Assembly (NCBI GenBank): GCA_965218945.1
Contig: OZ244718.1
Coordinates: 62,001 to 126,000 of the forward strand
Reading direction: 5' to 3'
Source: DAOUJW01 sp965218945
Lineage (GTDB): Bacteria > Chloroflexota > Dehalococcoidia > Lucifugimonadales > UBA2985
Length of the DNA: 64,000 nt
This document shows, piece after piece, positions 27,134-36,858 of the stretch. The position numbers and the translations under genes are program-made. Under the pieces are notes generated by a model, which did not search any database, had not been told where the DNA came from, and worked only from the letters and a program-made list of their open reading frames with translations. Position 1 is the stretch's first letter, and every line of letters starts with the position of its first letter.

Positions 27134-28054
27134 ATGCCGCACCCCGACCTCGCCGTCGTCACCGGAGCCTTCAGCTATACGGGCAGGTATGTCACTAGGC
27201 GGCTACTTGACCAGGGCGTTCGCGTCAGGACACTTACGCGCAGCCCGGATGTGGAGGACCCCTTCGGCGGCCGGGTGGAGGTGGCCCCCCTGGACTTCTC
27301 CGACCGCGATGGGCTGCGCCAGTCGATGCAGGGAGCGGGCGTCTTCTACAACACCTACTGGATACGGTACGCGCATGGCCGGATAACCTTCGACCTCGCG
27401 GTCGAGAACACGAGGACGCTGTTCGAGGCCGCTGAGAGGGCGGGCGTCGGCAGGATAGTCCACTTCTCGGTGACGAACCCTTCTTCGGAGTCTGCCTTGC
27501 CCTATTTCAGAGGCAAGGCCCGGGTGGAGGATATGCTGGTGGGCCTCGGAATCCCCTACGCCATCATCAGGCCGACTCTGGTATTCGGCGAAGGCGACCT
27601 GCTGCTCAACAACATGGCCTGGGCGCTGCGGCGCTTTCCTGTCTTCCCCGTCTACGAGAAGGGCGACTATCCGGTCCAGCCTGTCTACGTGGAAGACCTT
27701 GCGGCCCAGGCGGTGGAGGCCGGCTCTCAGAGTGAGAACTCCGTGGCCGACGCTGCCGGGCCGGACACGTTCTCCTTCGAGGACCTGCTTCGCCTGCTGG
27801 CCTCCTCGACGGGCGTCCGTGCGCGGTTGGTCCACACGCCCCCGTCGGTGGGCCTCGCCCTGACCCGGCTGGTCGGCTTCCTGATGCGTGACATGGCGCT
27901 CACCCGCGACGAGGTTGACGGTCTCATGGCCGGCCTGCTGACGTCCGAGGCTGCGCCGACCGGCACAACCAGGCTGAGCGACTGGCTCGCAGAGAACGCG
28001 GATGGCCTGGGCCGCCGGTACATATCCGAGATGCGGCGTAACTACAGGGGGTAG
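27134..28054 (+). CDS. NAD(P)-binding NmrA/SDR-like epimerase-type protein
   Basis: A 306-aa protein. The N-terminus has a Rossmann nucleotide-binding loop (VTGAFSYTGRYVTRRLL, GxxxxTG type, residues 10-18) and a basic segment RTLTRS after the second strand that favours NADP. The rest resembles atypical SDR / complex I NDUFA9-like proteins, with a PYAIIRPTLVFGEGD segment typical of the extended SDR fold (about 150-165). The catalytic YxxxK is not in its usual form (YFRGKARVEDML near 133-145 has Y-x3-K spacing), so enzymatic activity is possible but unproven. Substrate unknown. Confidence 0.82.
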   Translation: MPHPDLAVVTGAFSYTGRYVTRRLLDQGVRVRTLTRSPDVEDPFGGRVEVAPLDFSDRDGLRQSMQGAGVFYNTYWIRYAHGRITFDLAVENTRTLFEAAERAGVGRIVHFSVTNPSSESALPYFRGKARVEDMLVGLGIPYAIIRPTLVFGEGDLLLNNMAWALRRFPVFPVYEKGDYPVQPVYVEDLAAQAVEAGSQSENSVADAAGPDTFSFEDLLRLLASSTGVRARLVHTPPSVGLALTRLVGFLMRDMALTRDEVDGLMAGLLTSEAAPTGTTRLSDWLAENADGLGRRYISEMRRNYRG

Positions 28055-28453
28055 GGGACGCAATGGCGAGGTGCATCAGAGTCGGGTCATAACCAGCCCA
28101 GTCTTCGCGGAGCCCAGCGGCGATTATGTGGCTTCACAGGCCTCGTGGATGCTGATAGGGTGTGGCGCCCTACGATGTGTTGATTGAGCCGGCACCTCTG
28201 GCTGGACTTCACTAGCCAATGATACTAACTTCGGGGTAAGGTCACTCTTCCATCACACAGATACAATGCGATGCCGGTGATGACGGTTCTGAGAATTGTG
28301 GACTTGACCAAGGGATTTCGTCGGACTATCGGGAATCATTTGGGAAATTAGCGACTGAGGAAGGATTCAGCCACGCCGCAAGAATAGTCATTTGGTATAC
28401 TCTAACTGCGTATATCGCTCTGACACTAGTTACCCGACCAAAAGGAGTAATCT
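28055..28453. other. Intergenic region with IS end relic and start of the defence island
   Basis: No gene is supported here. It contains a solo IS3-type right end (28204-28244), after which base composition falls. The gene at 28454 has a good site, AAAGGAG, 7 nt before ATG. Confidence 0.6.
28204..28244 (+). repeat. Solo IS3-family right-end repeat (repeat A)
   Basis: The sequence ends CTTCGGGGTAAGGTCA and contains CTAGCCAATGATACTAA. Similar copies lie at 44120, 48445, 51528 and, inverted, at 46633 where it is joined to a transposase tail. The outermost bases are TGACCTTACCCC read from the tip inward. Confidence 0.7.
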
Positions 28454-30217
28454 ATGGACGCGGACATACAAAACTTGGCCAAGCTTTTTTCTCCCCCTGT
28501 CTCATACCGGATCCCTGTATTCCAAAGGCCCTATGCTTGGACGAGAGAAAGGCAGTGGCAACCACTTTGGAGTGATGCAAAACGAATCGCTGAGAGGCTT
28601 CTAGCGGCGAGCACAGGAGATAAGATTCCACCTCACTTTATGGGAGCCATAGTCCTTCAACTGCAAAGTGCGAAGTCAGGTCAAGTTGTCAAGCGAATAG
28701 TCGTTGACGGTCAGCAGCGCCTCACCACTCTTCAACTCTTGATTAGGGCGGCCCAAGAATCATTCCAAAACTTAGACGACAACCAAAGAGCCAACAGGAT
28801 GTCTACTTTAACTTTGAATGAGGTTAAAGACTGGGGAAACGAATCTGACAGCGACACCAAAGTTCGTCAATCTAACGTAAGTGACTTGCATTCTTTTCAA
28901 GATGTAATCAGAGGTTTGAGCGACACTGGCAAACCCTTGCGGTCAATAGGCGAAGCTTATCTGTACTTCAAGGGGGAAATCACAGATTGGTTAAACGAAC
29001 AACCTGCCAATAGAATCGCTAGAGCCAAAGCGTTAGAAACCACCCTCAGCAAATTTCTCCAAATAGCCACTGTTGACCTTGATGAAGGTGAGAAACCTCA
29101 CTTCATATTCTCCGTACTTAACGCAAGGGCTGAGCCGTTAAAGGAGTCGGACCACATTAAGAACACCGTAATGTACGAAGCTAACGTGGTAGACGATGCA
29201 GACAAGGCCACGGAGCTTTGGGGCATATTCGATAGGAATGAGTGGTGGCGCGGCAGCACAAATGAGGGAAGATACAGGCGTATCCACCTGGACCGCTTTT
29301 TGAATTATTGGGTGGTAATGCGGACTCGCAAAGAGGTCAACGCGGATAGTGTATCTAGTGAATTCAACGGATACCTGGACTCCAGTTATCTAACGATTGA
29401 ACAAGTTGCCATGGACATTAGAGGAGCTGGACAGGTCTATCAAGACTTAGAAGAGGCCAGAATTCCAGGCATTGAAGCCTTCCTGCGCCGCGTCAAAACT
29501 ATGGAAATCGGCGTCGCGATGCCGATACTTATGTGGCTTTATACTACAGATATCCCCGACGAGATACGGAGGCGAAGCATTCTGGCCATAGAAAGTTACC
29601 TAGTGCGACGGATGCTTTGTGGTTTCTCGTCCCAAGGGCTAAACAGGCTATTTGTGGAATTATTGGTCAAGTCTGAAACAATTGAACCCTCAAAAGCAGA
29701 TGAAGTGATCATAGACTTCTTGAATGGTCAAACCGCTGAAAACCGTATATGGCCCAATGACACAATGCTCCACGATAATCTCGTCGGAGCACCATTGCGG
29801 GGTACTGTCGGAAGGCAAACAATGGTGCTGGAAGCCATCGAGTCCCATCTCAGAAGCGACAAGACTGAAGTAATGAACCAAGTGTCATTGACTAGAGAGC
29901 ACATAATGCCCGAAGCATGGCAGAGAAACTGGCCCTTGCCAACCGACACGGATGCGGACGAAGCTACAGATGCTCGAGATCAGGCCGTCAAGGAAGTCGG
30001 AAATCTTACGCTTGTTACAGGGAAGCTAAACTCTTCTCTCTCAAATGCCGCATGGAATCAGAAGAAAGAAACGTTAAAGCAACATACGACCTTGCGCCTG
30101 AATTGGGAATTGCTTCAAGATCCACCAGATGAATGGAACGAGGAGACGATTAGAGAACGAAGTGAATATCTGGCCAATGCTGCAACGGAGATCTGGCCGT
30201 TCGCGAACTACATGTGA
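28454..30217 (+). CDS. DUF262 / DUF1524 HNH nuclease (GmrSD-like restriction protein)
   Basis: A 587-aa protein. The N-terminal DUF262 (ParB/Srx-like NTPase fold) shows PVFQRPYAW (21-29) and the signature DGQQR (85-89). The C-terminal DUF1524 HNH nuclease shows REHIMPEAW with His483, then GNLTLVTGKLN and NAAWxxKK (about 515-535). Proteins of this two-domain layout include GmrSD and related type IV enzymes that cut modified phage DNA with NTP hydrolysis, and DUF262 proteins of other phage-defence loci. The gene is clearly AT-richer than its neighbours, which suggests separate acquisition. Its target modification cannot be told from sequence. Confidence 0.87.
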   Translation: MDADIQNLAKLFSPPVSYRIPVFQRPYAWTRERQWQPLWSDAKRIAERLLAASTGDKIPPHFMGAIVLQLQSAKSGQVVKRIVVDGQQRLTTLQLLIRAAQESFQNLDDNQRANRMSTLTLNEVKDWGNESDSDTKVRQSNVSDLHSFQDVIRGLSDTGKPLRSIGEAYLYFKGEITDWLNEQPANRIARAKALETTLSKFLQIATVDLDEGEKPHFIFSVLNARAEPLKESDHIKNTVMYEANVVDDADKATELWGIFDRNEWWRGSTNEGRYRRIHLDRFLNYWVVMRTRKEVNADSVSSEFNGYLDSSYLTIEQVAMDIRGAGQVYQDLEEARIPGIEAFLRRVKTMEIGVAMPILMWLYTTDIPDEIRRRSILAIESYLVRRMLCGFSSQGLNRLFVELLVKSETIEPSKADEVIIDFLNGQTAENRIWPNDTMLHDNLVGAPLRGTVGRQTMVLEAIESHLRSDKTEVMNQVSLTREHIMPEAWQRNWPLPTDTDADEATDARDQAVKEVGNLTLVTGKLNSSLSNAAWNQKKETLKQHTTLRLNWELLQDPPDEWNEETIRERSEYLANAATEIWPFANYM

Positions 30218-30538
30218 TCTGTGTTCAAGTCAAGGCACTAGGACAGCTCGAAAGTCTTGGGGTTCAGAGTGACCTTACCCCGAAAATAGCTCAACAACTG
30301 TCAAGTCGAAGAGAATTGTCCATCCAACGGCTAACGTGGTTCAGCGCAAACCCAAAATGGCAATGTTGACTTATATAATTCGCGTAAGTGTCCTTCGTAT
30401 TGCGGCTTAGCAAGTAGGCCATTGAGGTTTTCCCCCGGATTGAACCATGAAGTGGAACCGCCAAGACCAATGTGAGCATTGAGCAACACCCGCTTAATCG
30501 ATTGCGCCGGGAAGCGAATACACAGGGAGTCCACTCCC
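30218..30538. other. Intergenic region with an inverted IS tip
   Basis: No gene is supported. At 30270-30286 lies TGACCTTACCCCGAAAA, the tip of repeat A in inverted orientation. It faces the copy at 28204-28244, so the DUF262 gene sits between two IS tips. A frame could extend the next gene upstream to TTG 30479, but nothing in it looks coding. Confidence 0.5.
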
Positions 30539-33500
30539 ATGTTTGACGAGAATACTCGCCCACTGAAATCGTGCCTATCACTGGACCTTGAAGTCGGTGT
30601 GAAGGACCGCCAAATACGCGCCCTAGCCGGAGTACGTCTGGATACGGGGCGCTCTGTCGTTCACCCATCGGGCCGTGATGGGCTTTCCGCGTCTTTGGCC
30701 AGGCTCGACGAGCTATCTGAAGGCGCGAGATTCATACTGGGCCACAACCTCATTCAATTCGACCTGCCGCACCTCAGGGCCGTCAACCCCGGCCTGCGCC
30801 TGCTGCGCCTACCGGCGGTCGACACGCTGATGCTCAACCCCCTGGCTTTCCCGAGAAACCCGTATCACCACCTGGTCAAGCACTACCAGGACGGGCAGCT
30901 CAAGCGAGGGCGCATAAATGACCCCGACCTGGACGCAAGGCTGGCCCTGCAGGTCTTTGCCGACCAGCAGGAGGCCCTCAGCGGAGCGCCGCCCGACCTG
31001 CTTACCGCGTGGCACTGGCTCACCAGCCAAGAAGGCGGTGACGGCTTCGACATTGTGTTCGCCTCTATTCGGGGATCGCCGATACCGACCGACACCGAGG
31101 CTCATGACGCCATTCAATCACGGCTTGAAGGTATCTCCTGCCGGACATACACCCGCGAGGCCCTGGAAAAGGCGTCGAGTCAAGGCTGGCCCCTGGCCTA
31201 CGCCCTTGCGTGGCTCTCGGTATCCGGTGGCAACTCGGTCATGCCTCCCTGGGTGCGCTACCAGTTCCCTGAGGCGGGTCGCCAGGTAAGACGGCTGCGG
31301 GACTCGCCATGCTCCGACCCAGGCTGCGAATGGTGCCGCGAGAGGCACGACGCCCGGAGGGAGCTTGCCCGCTGGTTCGGGTTCGCCGAGTTCCGACCGA
31401 AACCGGAGGACGGGGACGGCCGCCCCATGCAGAAGACCATCACAGAGGCTGCAATGGCCGGTGAGCACGTGCTTGGGATCCTGCCCACTGGCACGGGGAA
31501 GTCGGTCTGCTACCAAGTCCCGGCTCTCTCACGCTACGACAAGACCGGCGCCCTTACCGTGGTCATCTCGCCGCTGGTCGCTCTCATGGCCGATCAGGTC
31601 AGAGGGCTGGAGGCGCGCGGAATTGACTCGTGTGTGACCATCAATGGGCTGCTTTCCATGCCGGAGCGGGCAGACGCCCTGGACAAGGTACGGCTGGGAG
31701 ATGCTGCCATCCTCATCATCTCGCCTGAGCAGCTTCGGAGCGTATCCGTTGGTCGTGTCCTCAAGCAGAGGGAGATAGGGGGATGGGTCCTTGACGAAGC
31801 CCACTGCCTGTCGAGGTGGGGACACGACTTCCGACCCGACTACCGCTATATCGGCAGGTTCATTCGCGAGAGATCGGGCGAGGACCCGGTACCCCCGGTG
31901 CTGGCCCTGACGGCGACAGCTAGGCCCGAAGTCATCGCGGAGGTCGTCGACTACTTTGAGGAAGAGCTTGGCATAAGCCTCAAGGTCTTCGACGGCGGCG
32001 CCCAACGCACTAACCTAGACTTTGTAGTGATGCCGACAAGCGGCGGTGAGAAGTTCTCCCACATTCACCAGATTCTCACGTCAGACCTCCCGGAGGATAC
32101 CCCAGGCGGGGCCATCGTCTACTGCTCCACGAGACGTCAGGCCGAGAACATCGCAGCCTTCCTCAGGGAAAAGGGCATCGCTGCCGAGCACTTCCACGCC
32201 AGGATACCGCCGGAGACCAAGAAAAACGTCCAGGAGAGCTTCATCAGCGGAGAGCTGAGGGTGATCGTCGCCACCAACGCATTCGGCATGGGCGTTGACA
32301 AGCCGGACGTGAGACTCGTGGTCCACGCCGACGTTCCCGGTTCCCTAGAGAACTACCTACAGGAGGCGGGCCGGGCCGGGCGCGACCAGAAGCAGGCGCG
32401 CTGCGTCCTGCTCTACACCCTGGACGACGTGGAGCTTCAGTTCGGCATGTCGGCGCGTTCCCGCCTGACGCGTCGCGAGATCCATGGCGTTCTGCGGGCG
32501 CTAAGAAACCTGGACCGGAAGAATCGGCTGAACGGGTACGTGGTGGGCACGCCCGGAGAGATTCTCAGCGAGGACGACGAGCACGCCTTTGAGCGGGACT
32601 CCGCCACCGACGACACCCGTGTCAAGACCGCCGTGTCCTGGCTGGAGGAGGCGAAGCTTCTGGCCCGCGACGAGAACCGGGTGCAGGTCTTCCCATCCTC
32701 CCTTCGCGTTAGCTCAGTCGAGGAAGCGAGAGCAAAGCTACAGAGCGCCAATATCGTTGAGGCAGACCGCAGACGGCTTCTGACAATTGCAGAGAACCTC
32801 ATGGATGCAGACCCGGACGAGGGCATCTCTACAGACGAGCTCATGACCGCAACCGGGCTGAACTCGGAGGGCGTGCGAGCCGCCCTATACGACCTTGAGC
32901 GTCTGGGCATTGCCAGCAACGACACGGTGCTGACGGCTTTTGTGCACGCCGGTGTGCCGCGCTTCTCCCGGCAGCGGTTTGAGCAGGCAGCGGCCTTGGA
33001 GCGTGCTTTGATAGACCTCCTGCGGGAGTCGGCGCCGGACATGCAGCCTGGGGACACGTTCCCCCTGCACCTGCGGCTCGCAACACAGCGGCTCAAGGAT
33101 GAAGGCCATAGGTCCGCTCTGCCGGAGTTGTTGCGGCGCATACTGCAAAGCATCGCCACCGATGGTCGAGGCGAGGATGGCGGAGTTGGCAGCATTGGCG
33201 TGCGCGGGCGTGACAGGGAGACCGTGCAAGTCACCCTGAACCGTGACTGGGGTACACTGGAGAGGATGGCTGAGGTTCGCCGTGTGGCCGCCTCCCACCT
33301 GCTGGACCACCTGCTCGGCTGTCTGCCACAGGGAAGCCGCGGCACTGACCTGCTGGCCGAGACCACTCTTGGCAAGCTGTATACGTCGGTTACGTCGGAC
33401 ATGACGATTGCCGGCGAGGTCAGAGACCCGAACAGGTTGGTGGACCGCGCCCTCCTGTGGCTTCACGAGCAGGAGGTAATCCGGCTGAACAGGGGGCTGA

Positions 33501-35650
33501 CTGTGTTTCGCCCTGCAATGACCATCCGGCTGGCGCCTGAACGCCGCGGCTTTGCTCAGTCGGATTTCGAATCCCTCAATGTGCACTACGACAAGCAGGT
33601 CCTTCAGGTCCACGTCATAGCGGAGTACGTGCAGCGTGGTCTGAGGGCTATCGCCGAGGCGCTGCGGCTGGCAATGGACTACTTCAGGCTGGGCACGGAA
33701 GAGTTCCTGCGCCTCTGGCTGCCCAATCGGGAAAGGGAACTTTCCCGCCAGACGACCCTGGAGTCCTGGCACAGAATCGTGGAGAGCCTGAACAATCCAG
33801 AACAGCGCCGGATCGTAGCGGACGACCGGGAGCAGACCAATGTCCTGGTCCTCGCAGGCCCCGGCTCTGGCAAGACACGGGTGCTTGTGCACCGGATCGC
33901 CTACCTGGTTCGAGTGAGGCGCGAGAATCCCCGCGGCATCCTGGCCCTCGCCTACAACAGGCACGCCGCGGTGGAGATTCGCCGCCGTCTGGCTGACCTC
34001 ATCGGCGATGACGCGCGGGGAGTGATGGTGATGACCTGCCACGCCCTGGCAATGCGTCTCGTCGGCGCGAGCTTCACCGGCCGCGCCAACAGATTGGACG
34101 AAAGCGACTTCCGAGGCATCCTGCAGGAGGCCGTCTCACTGTTGCAGGGCAAGGGCCTGCCGCCGGATGATGCCGACGAGTATCGGTCAAGGCTGCTGGC
34201 GAACTTCCGATGGATTCTGGTCGACGAATATCAGGACGTTGGGCAAGAGGAGTACGACCTGATTTCGGCCTTGGCAGGGAGGACCCAGGCGGATGAAGAC
34301 AGCAAACTCAGTCTGTTTGCGGTGGGAGACGACGACCAGAACATCTACGCATTCAGCGGCGCGTCTGTGGAGTTCATTCGCCGCTTTGAGGAGGACTACG
34401 AGGCCAGACCGGACTACCTAACCGCCAACTATCGCTCCACCGCGCACATCATTGAGGCGGCCAATGCGGTGATTGAGCCTGCCCGGCAACGCATGAAGAG
34501 CGGGAATCCCATCCACGTTGACAGGACTCGTGCACGGATGGCCCCGGGGGGCGATTGGAACTTGGTTGATCCCGTAGCGCAGGGGAGAGTCCAGGTCCTG
34601 CCTGCGGGGGATACTCCCATCACCCAGGCCCAGACTGTCATCGCTGAACTGAAGCGTTTGGCCGACCTTGCGCCGGACTGGGATTGGTCGAAGTGCGCCG
34701 TCATTGCCCGCGAGTGGAGCTACCTGGACCCGGTGCGTAGCCTCTGCGAGATTGAGCGGATACCGGTGCAGATGGCAAACGAAGATTTCTCGGGGATATG
34801 GCATCTGCGAGAGACGCAGTCGCTGGTGAGTTGGGTGCAAGGCAGAAACTCGCGCCTTGTGGCGAGCGCCGACCTAAAGGAGTGGCTGGCTCAGCAGGCC
34901 TCGGGCCCGTGGGTGGAGCTGCTGTCGGAGGCCATTGAGGAGTACGAGCTGGAGACTGGCGGAGGTGAAAATTCCGTAGATTTCTTCATTGAATGGCTGG
35001 CGGAATGGGGGCGTGAGGCGCGTCGCCGTCAGCGTGGCTTGCTTCTGCTCACGGCCCATAGGGCCAAGGGCCTGGAGTTCGACCATGTTGTAGTGCTGGA
35101 TGGCGGATGGGATCGGGTCGGCCCCGGCGAGGACGCCGACGCACCGCGTCGGCTGTACTACGTGGCCATGACCCGCGCCCGTCAGACCCTTGCCCTGGCC
35201 CGCCTTTCCGGACCTCACCGACTGCAGGACGCCTTGAAGGATGTTCCTTCCGTGCTCCACCGCCAGTCCCTCGACTCACTGCCAGCGGCGCCACCCGAGC
35301 TCTCCCGCATCTACCGGCGGCTCAGCCTGCGAGACGTGTTCCTGAGCTACGCAGGCTACAGGCCCTCCGACGACCCGGTGCACCGCACGATTGCCTCCCT
35401 GTCGCCGGACGACCAGTTGCAGGTTCGAGCAGGACAAAATCGTTTGGAACTCCTGGACCGCAAGGGGACGGTGGTGGGCCAGCTTGCGGCCAGTTTTGAG
35501 GTCCCGCATGGCTTTCGCTGCAAGTTCGCCACGGTCCTTGCTATCGTCACATGGAGCCGGGAGAAATCGGAGCCGGAATACCGGCAGGGCCTTCGCTGTG
35601 ATGAGTGGGAAGTTGTAGCGCCTGAGCTTGTGTTTGAGTCGGAGGCATAG
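30539..35650 (+). CDS. DEDD exonuclease–RecQ–UvrD triple helicase/nuclease fusion
   Basis: 1703 aa from ATG 30539. The N-terminal DEDD 3'-5' exonuclease-like domain shows D16-x-E18 in SLDLEVG, GHNLIQFD ending at D75, and NDPDLDARL (D130/D132). The RecQ (SF2) helicase has Walker A TGTGKS (about 316-322), DEAH (419-422), ALTATA and motif VI QEAGRAGRDQ (about 610). A middle region has predicted winged-helix character. The UvrD/PcrA (SF1A) helicase has AGPGSGKT (about 1106-1112), DEYQD (1229-1233), GDDDQNIYAFSG, AHRAKGLEFD (about 1505) and YYVAMTRARQ (about 1538). All motifs of both motors look intact. It probably resects or unwinds foreign or damaged DNA, 3'-5' by both motors. It lies between restriction-type genes; a defence role is inferred. 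The family is known from databases as large RecQ proteins; the exact reaction is not known to me. Confidence 0.9.
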   Translation: MFDENTRPLKSCLSLDLEVGVKDRQIRALAGVRLDTGRSVVHPSGRDGLSASLARLDELSEGARFILGHNLIQFDLPHLRAVNPGLRLLRLPAVDTLMLNPLAFPRNPYHHLVKHYQDGQLKRGRINDPDLDARLALQVFADQQEALSGAPPDLLTAWHWLTSQEGGDGFDIVFASIRGSPIPTDTEAHDAIQSRLEGISCRTYTREALEKASSQGWPLAYALAWLSVSGGNSVMPPWVRYQFPEAGRQVRRLRDSPCSDPGCEWCRERHDARRELARWFGFAEFRPKPEDGDGRPMQKTITEAAMAGEHVLGILPTGTGKSVCYQVPALSRYDKTGALTVVISPLVALMADQVRGLEARGIDSCVTINGLLSMPERADALDKVRLGDAAILIISPEQLRSVSVGRVLKQREIGGWVLDEAHCLSRWGHDFRPDYRYIGRFIRERSGEDPVPPVLALTATARPEVIAEVVDYFEEELGISLKVFDGGAQRTNLDFVVMPTSGGEKFSHIHQILTSDLPEDTPGGAIVYCSTRRQAENIAAFLREKGIAAEHFHARIPPETKKNVQESFISGELRVIVATNAFGMGVDKPDVRLVVHADVPGSLENYLQEAGRAGRDQKQARCVLLYTLDDVELQFGMSARSRLTRREIHGVLRALRNLDRKNRLNGYVVGTPGEILSEDDEHAFERDSATDDTRVKTAVSWLEEAKLLARDENRVQVFPSSLRVSSVEEARAKLQSANIVEADRRRLLTIAENLMDADPDEGISTDELMTATGLNSEGVRAALYDLERLGIASNDTVLTAFVHAGVPRFSRQRFEQAAALERALIDLLRESAPDMQPGDTFPLHLRLATQRLKDEGHRSALPELLRRILQSIATDGRGEDGGVGSIGVRGRDRETVQVTLNRDWGTLERMAEVRRVAASHLLDHLLGCLPQGSRGTDLLAETTLGKLYTSVTSDMTIAGEVRDPNRLVDRALLWLHEQEVIRLNRGLTVFRPAMTIRLAPERRGFAQSDFESLNVHYDKQVLQVHVIAEYVQRGLRAIAEALRLAMDYFRLGTEEFLRLWLPNRERELSRQTTLESWHRIVESLNNPEQRRIVADDREQTNVLVLAGPGSGKTRVLVHRIAYLVRVRRENPRGILALAYNRHAAVEIRRRLADLIGDDARGVMVMTCHALAMRLVGASFTGRANRLDESDFRGILQEAVSLLQGKGLPPDDADEYRSRLLANFRWILVDEYQDVGQEEYDLISALAGRTQADEDSKLSLFAVGDDDQNIYAFSGASVEFIRRFEEDYEARPDYLTANYRSTAHIIEAANAVIEPARQRMKSGNPIHVDRTRARMAPGGDWNLVDPVAQGRVQVLPAGDTPITQAQTVIAELKRLADLAPDWDWSKCAVIAREWSYLDPVRSLCEIERIPVQMANEDFSGIWHLRETQSLVSWVQGRNSRLVASADLKEWLAQQASGPWVELLSEAIEEYELETGGGENSVDFFIEWLAEWGREARRRQRGLLLLTAHRAKGLEFDHVVVLDGGWDRVGPGEDADAPRRLYYVAMTRARQTLALARLSGPHRLQDALKDVPSVLHRQSLDSLPAAPPELSRIYRRLSLRDVFLSYAGYRPSDDPVHRTIASLSPDDQLQVRAGQNRLELLDRKGTVVGQLAASFEVPHGFRCKFATVLAIVTWSREKSEPEYRQGLRCDEWEVVAPELVFESEA

Positions 35651-35759
35651 GGTCGCCTGATTGAATGCGTCCGCCACATAGGGAACTATGGCTAAGTCCT
35701 CTGGAACCAATGTGTCCAAGGTGCCACTCCCTTACTGCAAACCCTCGCTGGACGCACCC

Positions 35760-35984
35760 CTACCGACTTGGCATAAAGAAAAAACTCCAAATTAAAGCTA
35801 CAGGAGTTCCAACGAGGAGCAACAACCCAGCGATCTGGGATTGGGTGTCACGTTGCTTGAACAGTTTCAACGCTGCTATCCAACCCCCTAACCACAAAGG
35901 ACCTATAAGCAAAAGAATTTCGATAATATTCCCTCCTGAAGGACGCAACAAAAGGAATATGAATGACCGCTTCCACAATGCCAC
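35760..35984 (-). CDS. Small hydrophobic protein (two membrane helices)
   Basis: Up to 74 aa from GTG 35984; the true start may be further in, near an AGGAGGG at about residue 16. Two membrane segments (IIEILLLIGPLWLGGWIAAL and IAGLLLLVGTPVALIWSFFF) are separated by a short charged loop. I do not recognise a family. It is the last of three small membrane ORFs on this strand between the helicase fusion and the restriction enzyme. Confidence 0.5.
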   Translation of the reverse strand: MALWKRSFIFLLLRPSGGNIIEILLLIGPLWLGGWIAALKLFKQRDTQSQIAGLLLLVGTPVALIWSFFFMPSR

Positions 35985-36091
35985 AGCATTCAGTTCTGCA
36001 ACTCAAAGCTGTCTCTTCAGTCACGTTAATGTCTGGGCACAACCGCTCCAACAGGTTCGCGTTGTACCCAGACATTTTCTAGTTGGGCTTC

Positions 36092-36289
36092 CTACTTACG
36101 CGGCCACGCGCTGATGACCAGACCTCCCAGGAGGCCAATGATGAACACAGGCGCAACTAGATCGTCATGCCGAGGCCAAGCCTGAAGGGAAAGCACATGG
36201 GGGGCTATGATAGTCCAGAATCCCACCCAAAGGATGACCGCGAAGAAACCGAAGCCTACTGAGTTGACAAGAATGTCACGAATATTCAC
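36092..36289 (-). CDS. Small membrane protein, 65 aa
   Basis: The GTG start at 36289 is chosen because AAGGAGAGG lies 5-6 nt before it. The product begins MNIRDILVNSVGFGFFAVIL and has two membrane helices (about 8-30 and 46-61). Family unknown. It has the same strand and spacing style as its two neighbours, so a small operon of membrane proteins is likely. Confidence 0.6.
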   Translation of the reverse strand: MNIRDILVNSVGFGFFAVILWVGFWTIIAPHVLSLQAWPRHDDLVAPVFIIGLLGGLVISAWPRK

Positions 36290-36344
36290 GATACCTCTCC
36301 TTATGAGAATTTGTGGATGTCTCAGGTATGAAGAAGATCGCGCT

Positions 36345-36815
36345 TTATTCCAGTTGGGAAGATTCCCCGGGAGTATGACTTGTTGTTGGAATGGCTGCCA
36401 ACTCCAGACGAACTGGACGCATGGCAGGCATTTGTGACCAGGTGAGCGGGATGCGAACATCACCCCTTAATGGTGCAAAAAGACTTATCAACTCAGAGAC
36501 ACTGGACAAAACATGAGTGCTTAGATGGCCCACCGAAACCCTTATCTTTCCAGGGTCAAGCACGAGGCACAATGGGCCGGTGGTGTAGGCGACCGCCAGG
36601 AAGAAGATCTGCAACATAGCTATAGGCTCTGTTCCATTGGAGATGAAGTCCAGCGCCATGCTTTCACCCGGCATGCCGAATACCCAAGACACGATTCCGA
36701 TGACAATAGTGCACACAATCAAGATCGCCGGCGGCATAATCACAGAGTTCGCCACCCATGATTTGTAGACCTGCCTTAGAGACTCCGGCTGACCGAGTGA
36801 GTTGTCGTAGAACAT
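36345..36815 (-). CDS. Membrane protein of unknown function, 156 aa
   Basis: ATG 36815. Two or three membrane helices (about 24-47, 64-85 and possibly 103-120) are followed by a hydrophilic tail that ends beside the next small gene. No recognised domain. It is first in a run of three short membrane ORFs. Confidence 0.55.
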   Translation of the reverse strand: MFYDNSLGQPESLRQVYKSWVANSVIMPPAILIVCTIVIGIVSWVFGMPGESMALDFISNGTEPIAMLQIFFLAVAYTTGPLCLVLDPGKIRVSVGHLSTHVLSSVSELISLFAPLRGDVRIPLTWSQMPAMRPVRLELAAIPTTSHTPGESSQLE

Positions 36816-36858
36816 CGTAGCTATTATACCATAAGATTAACCAGACTCGACGAGCCCC

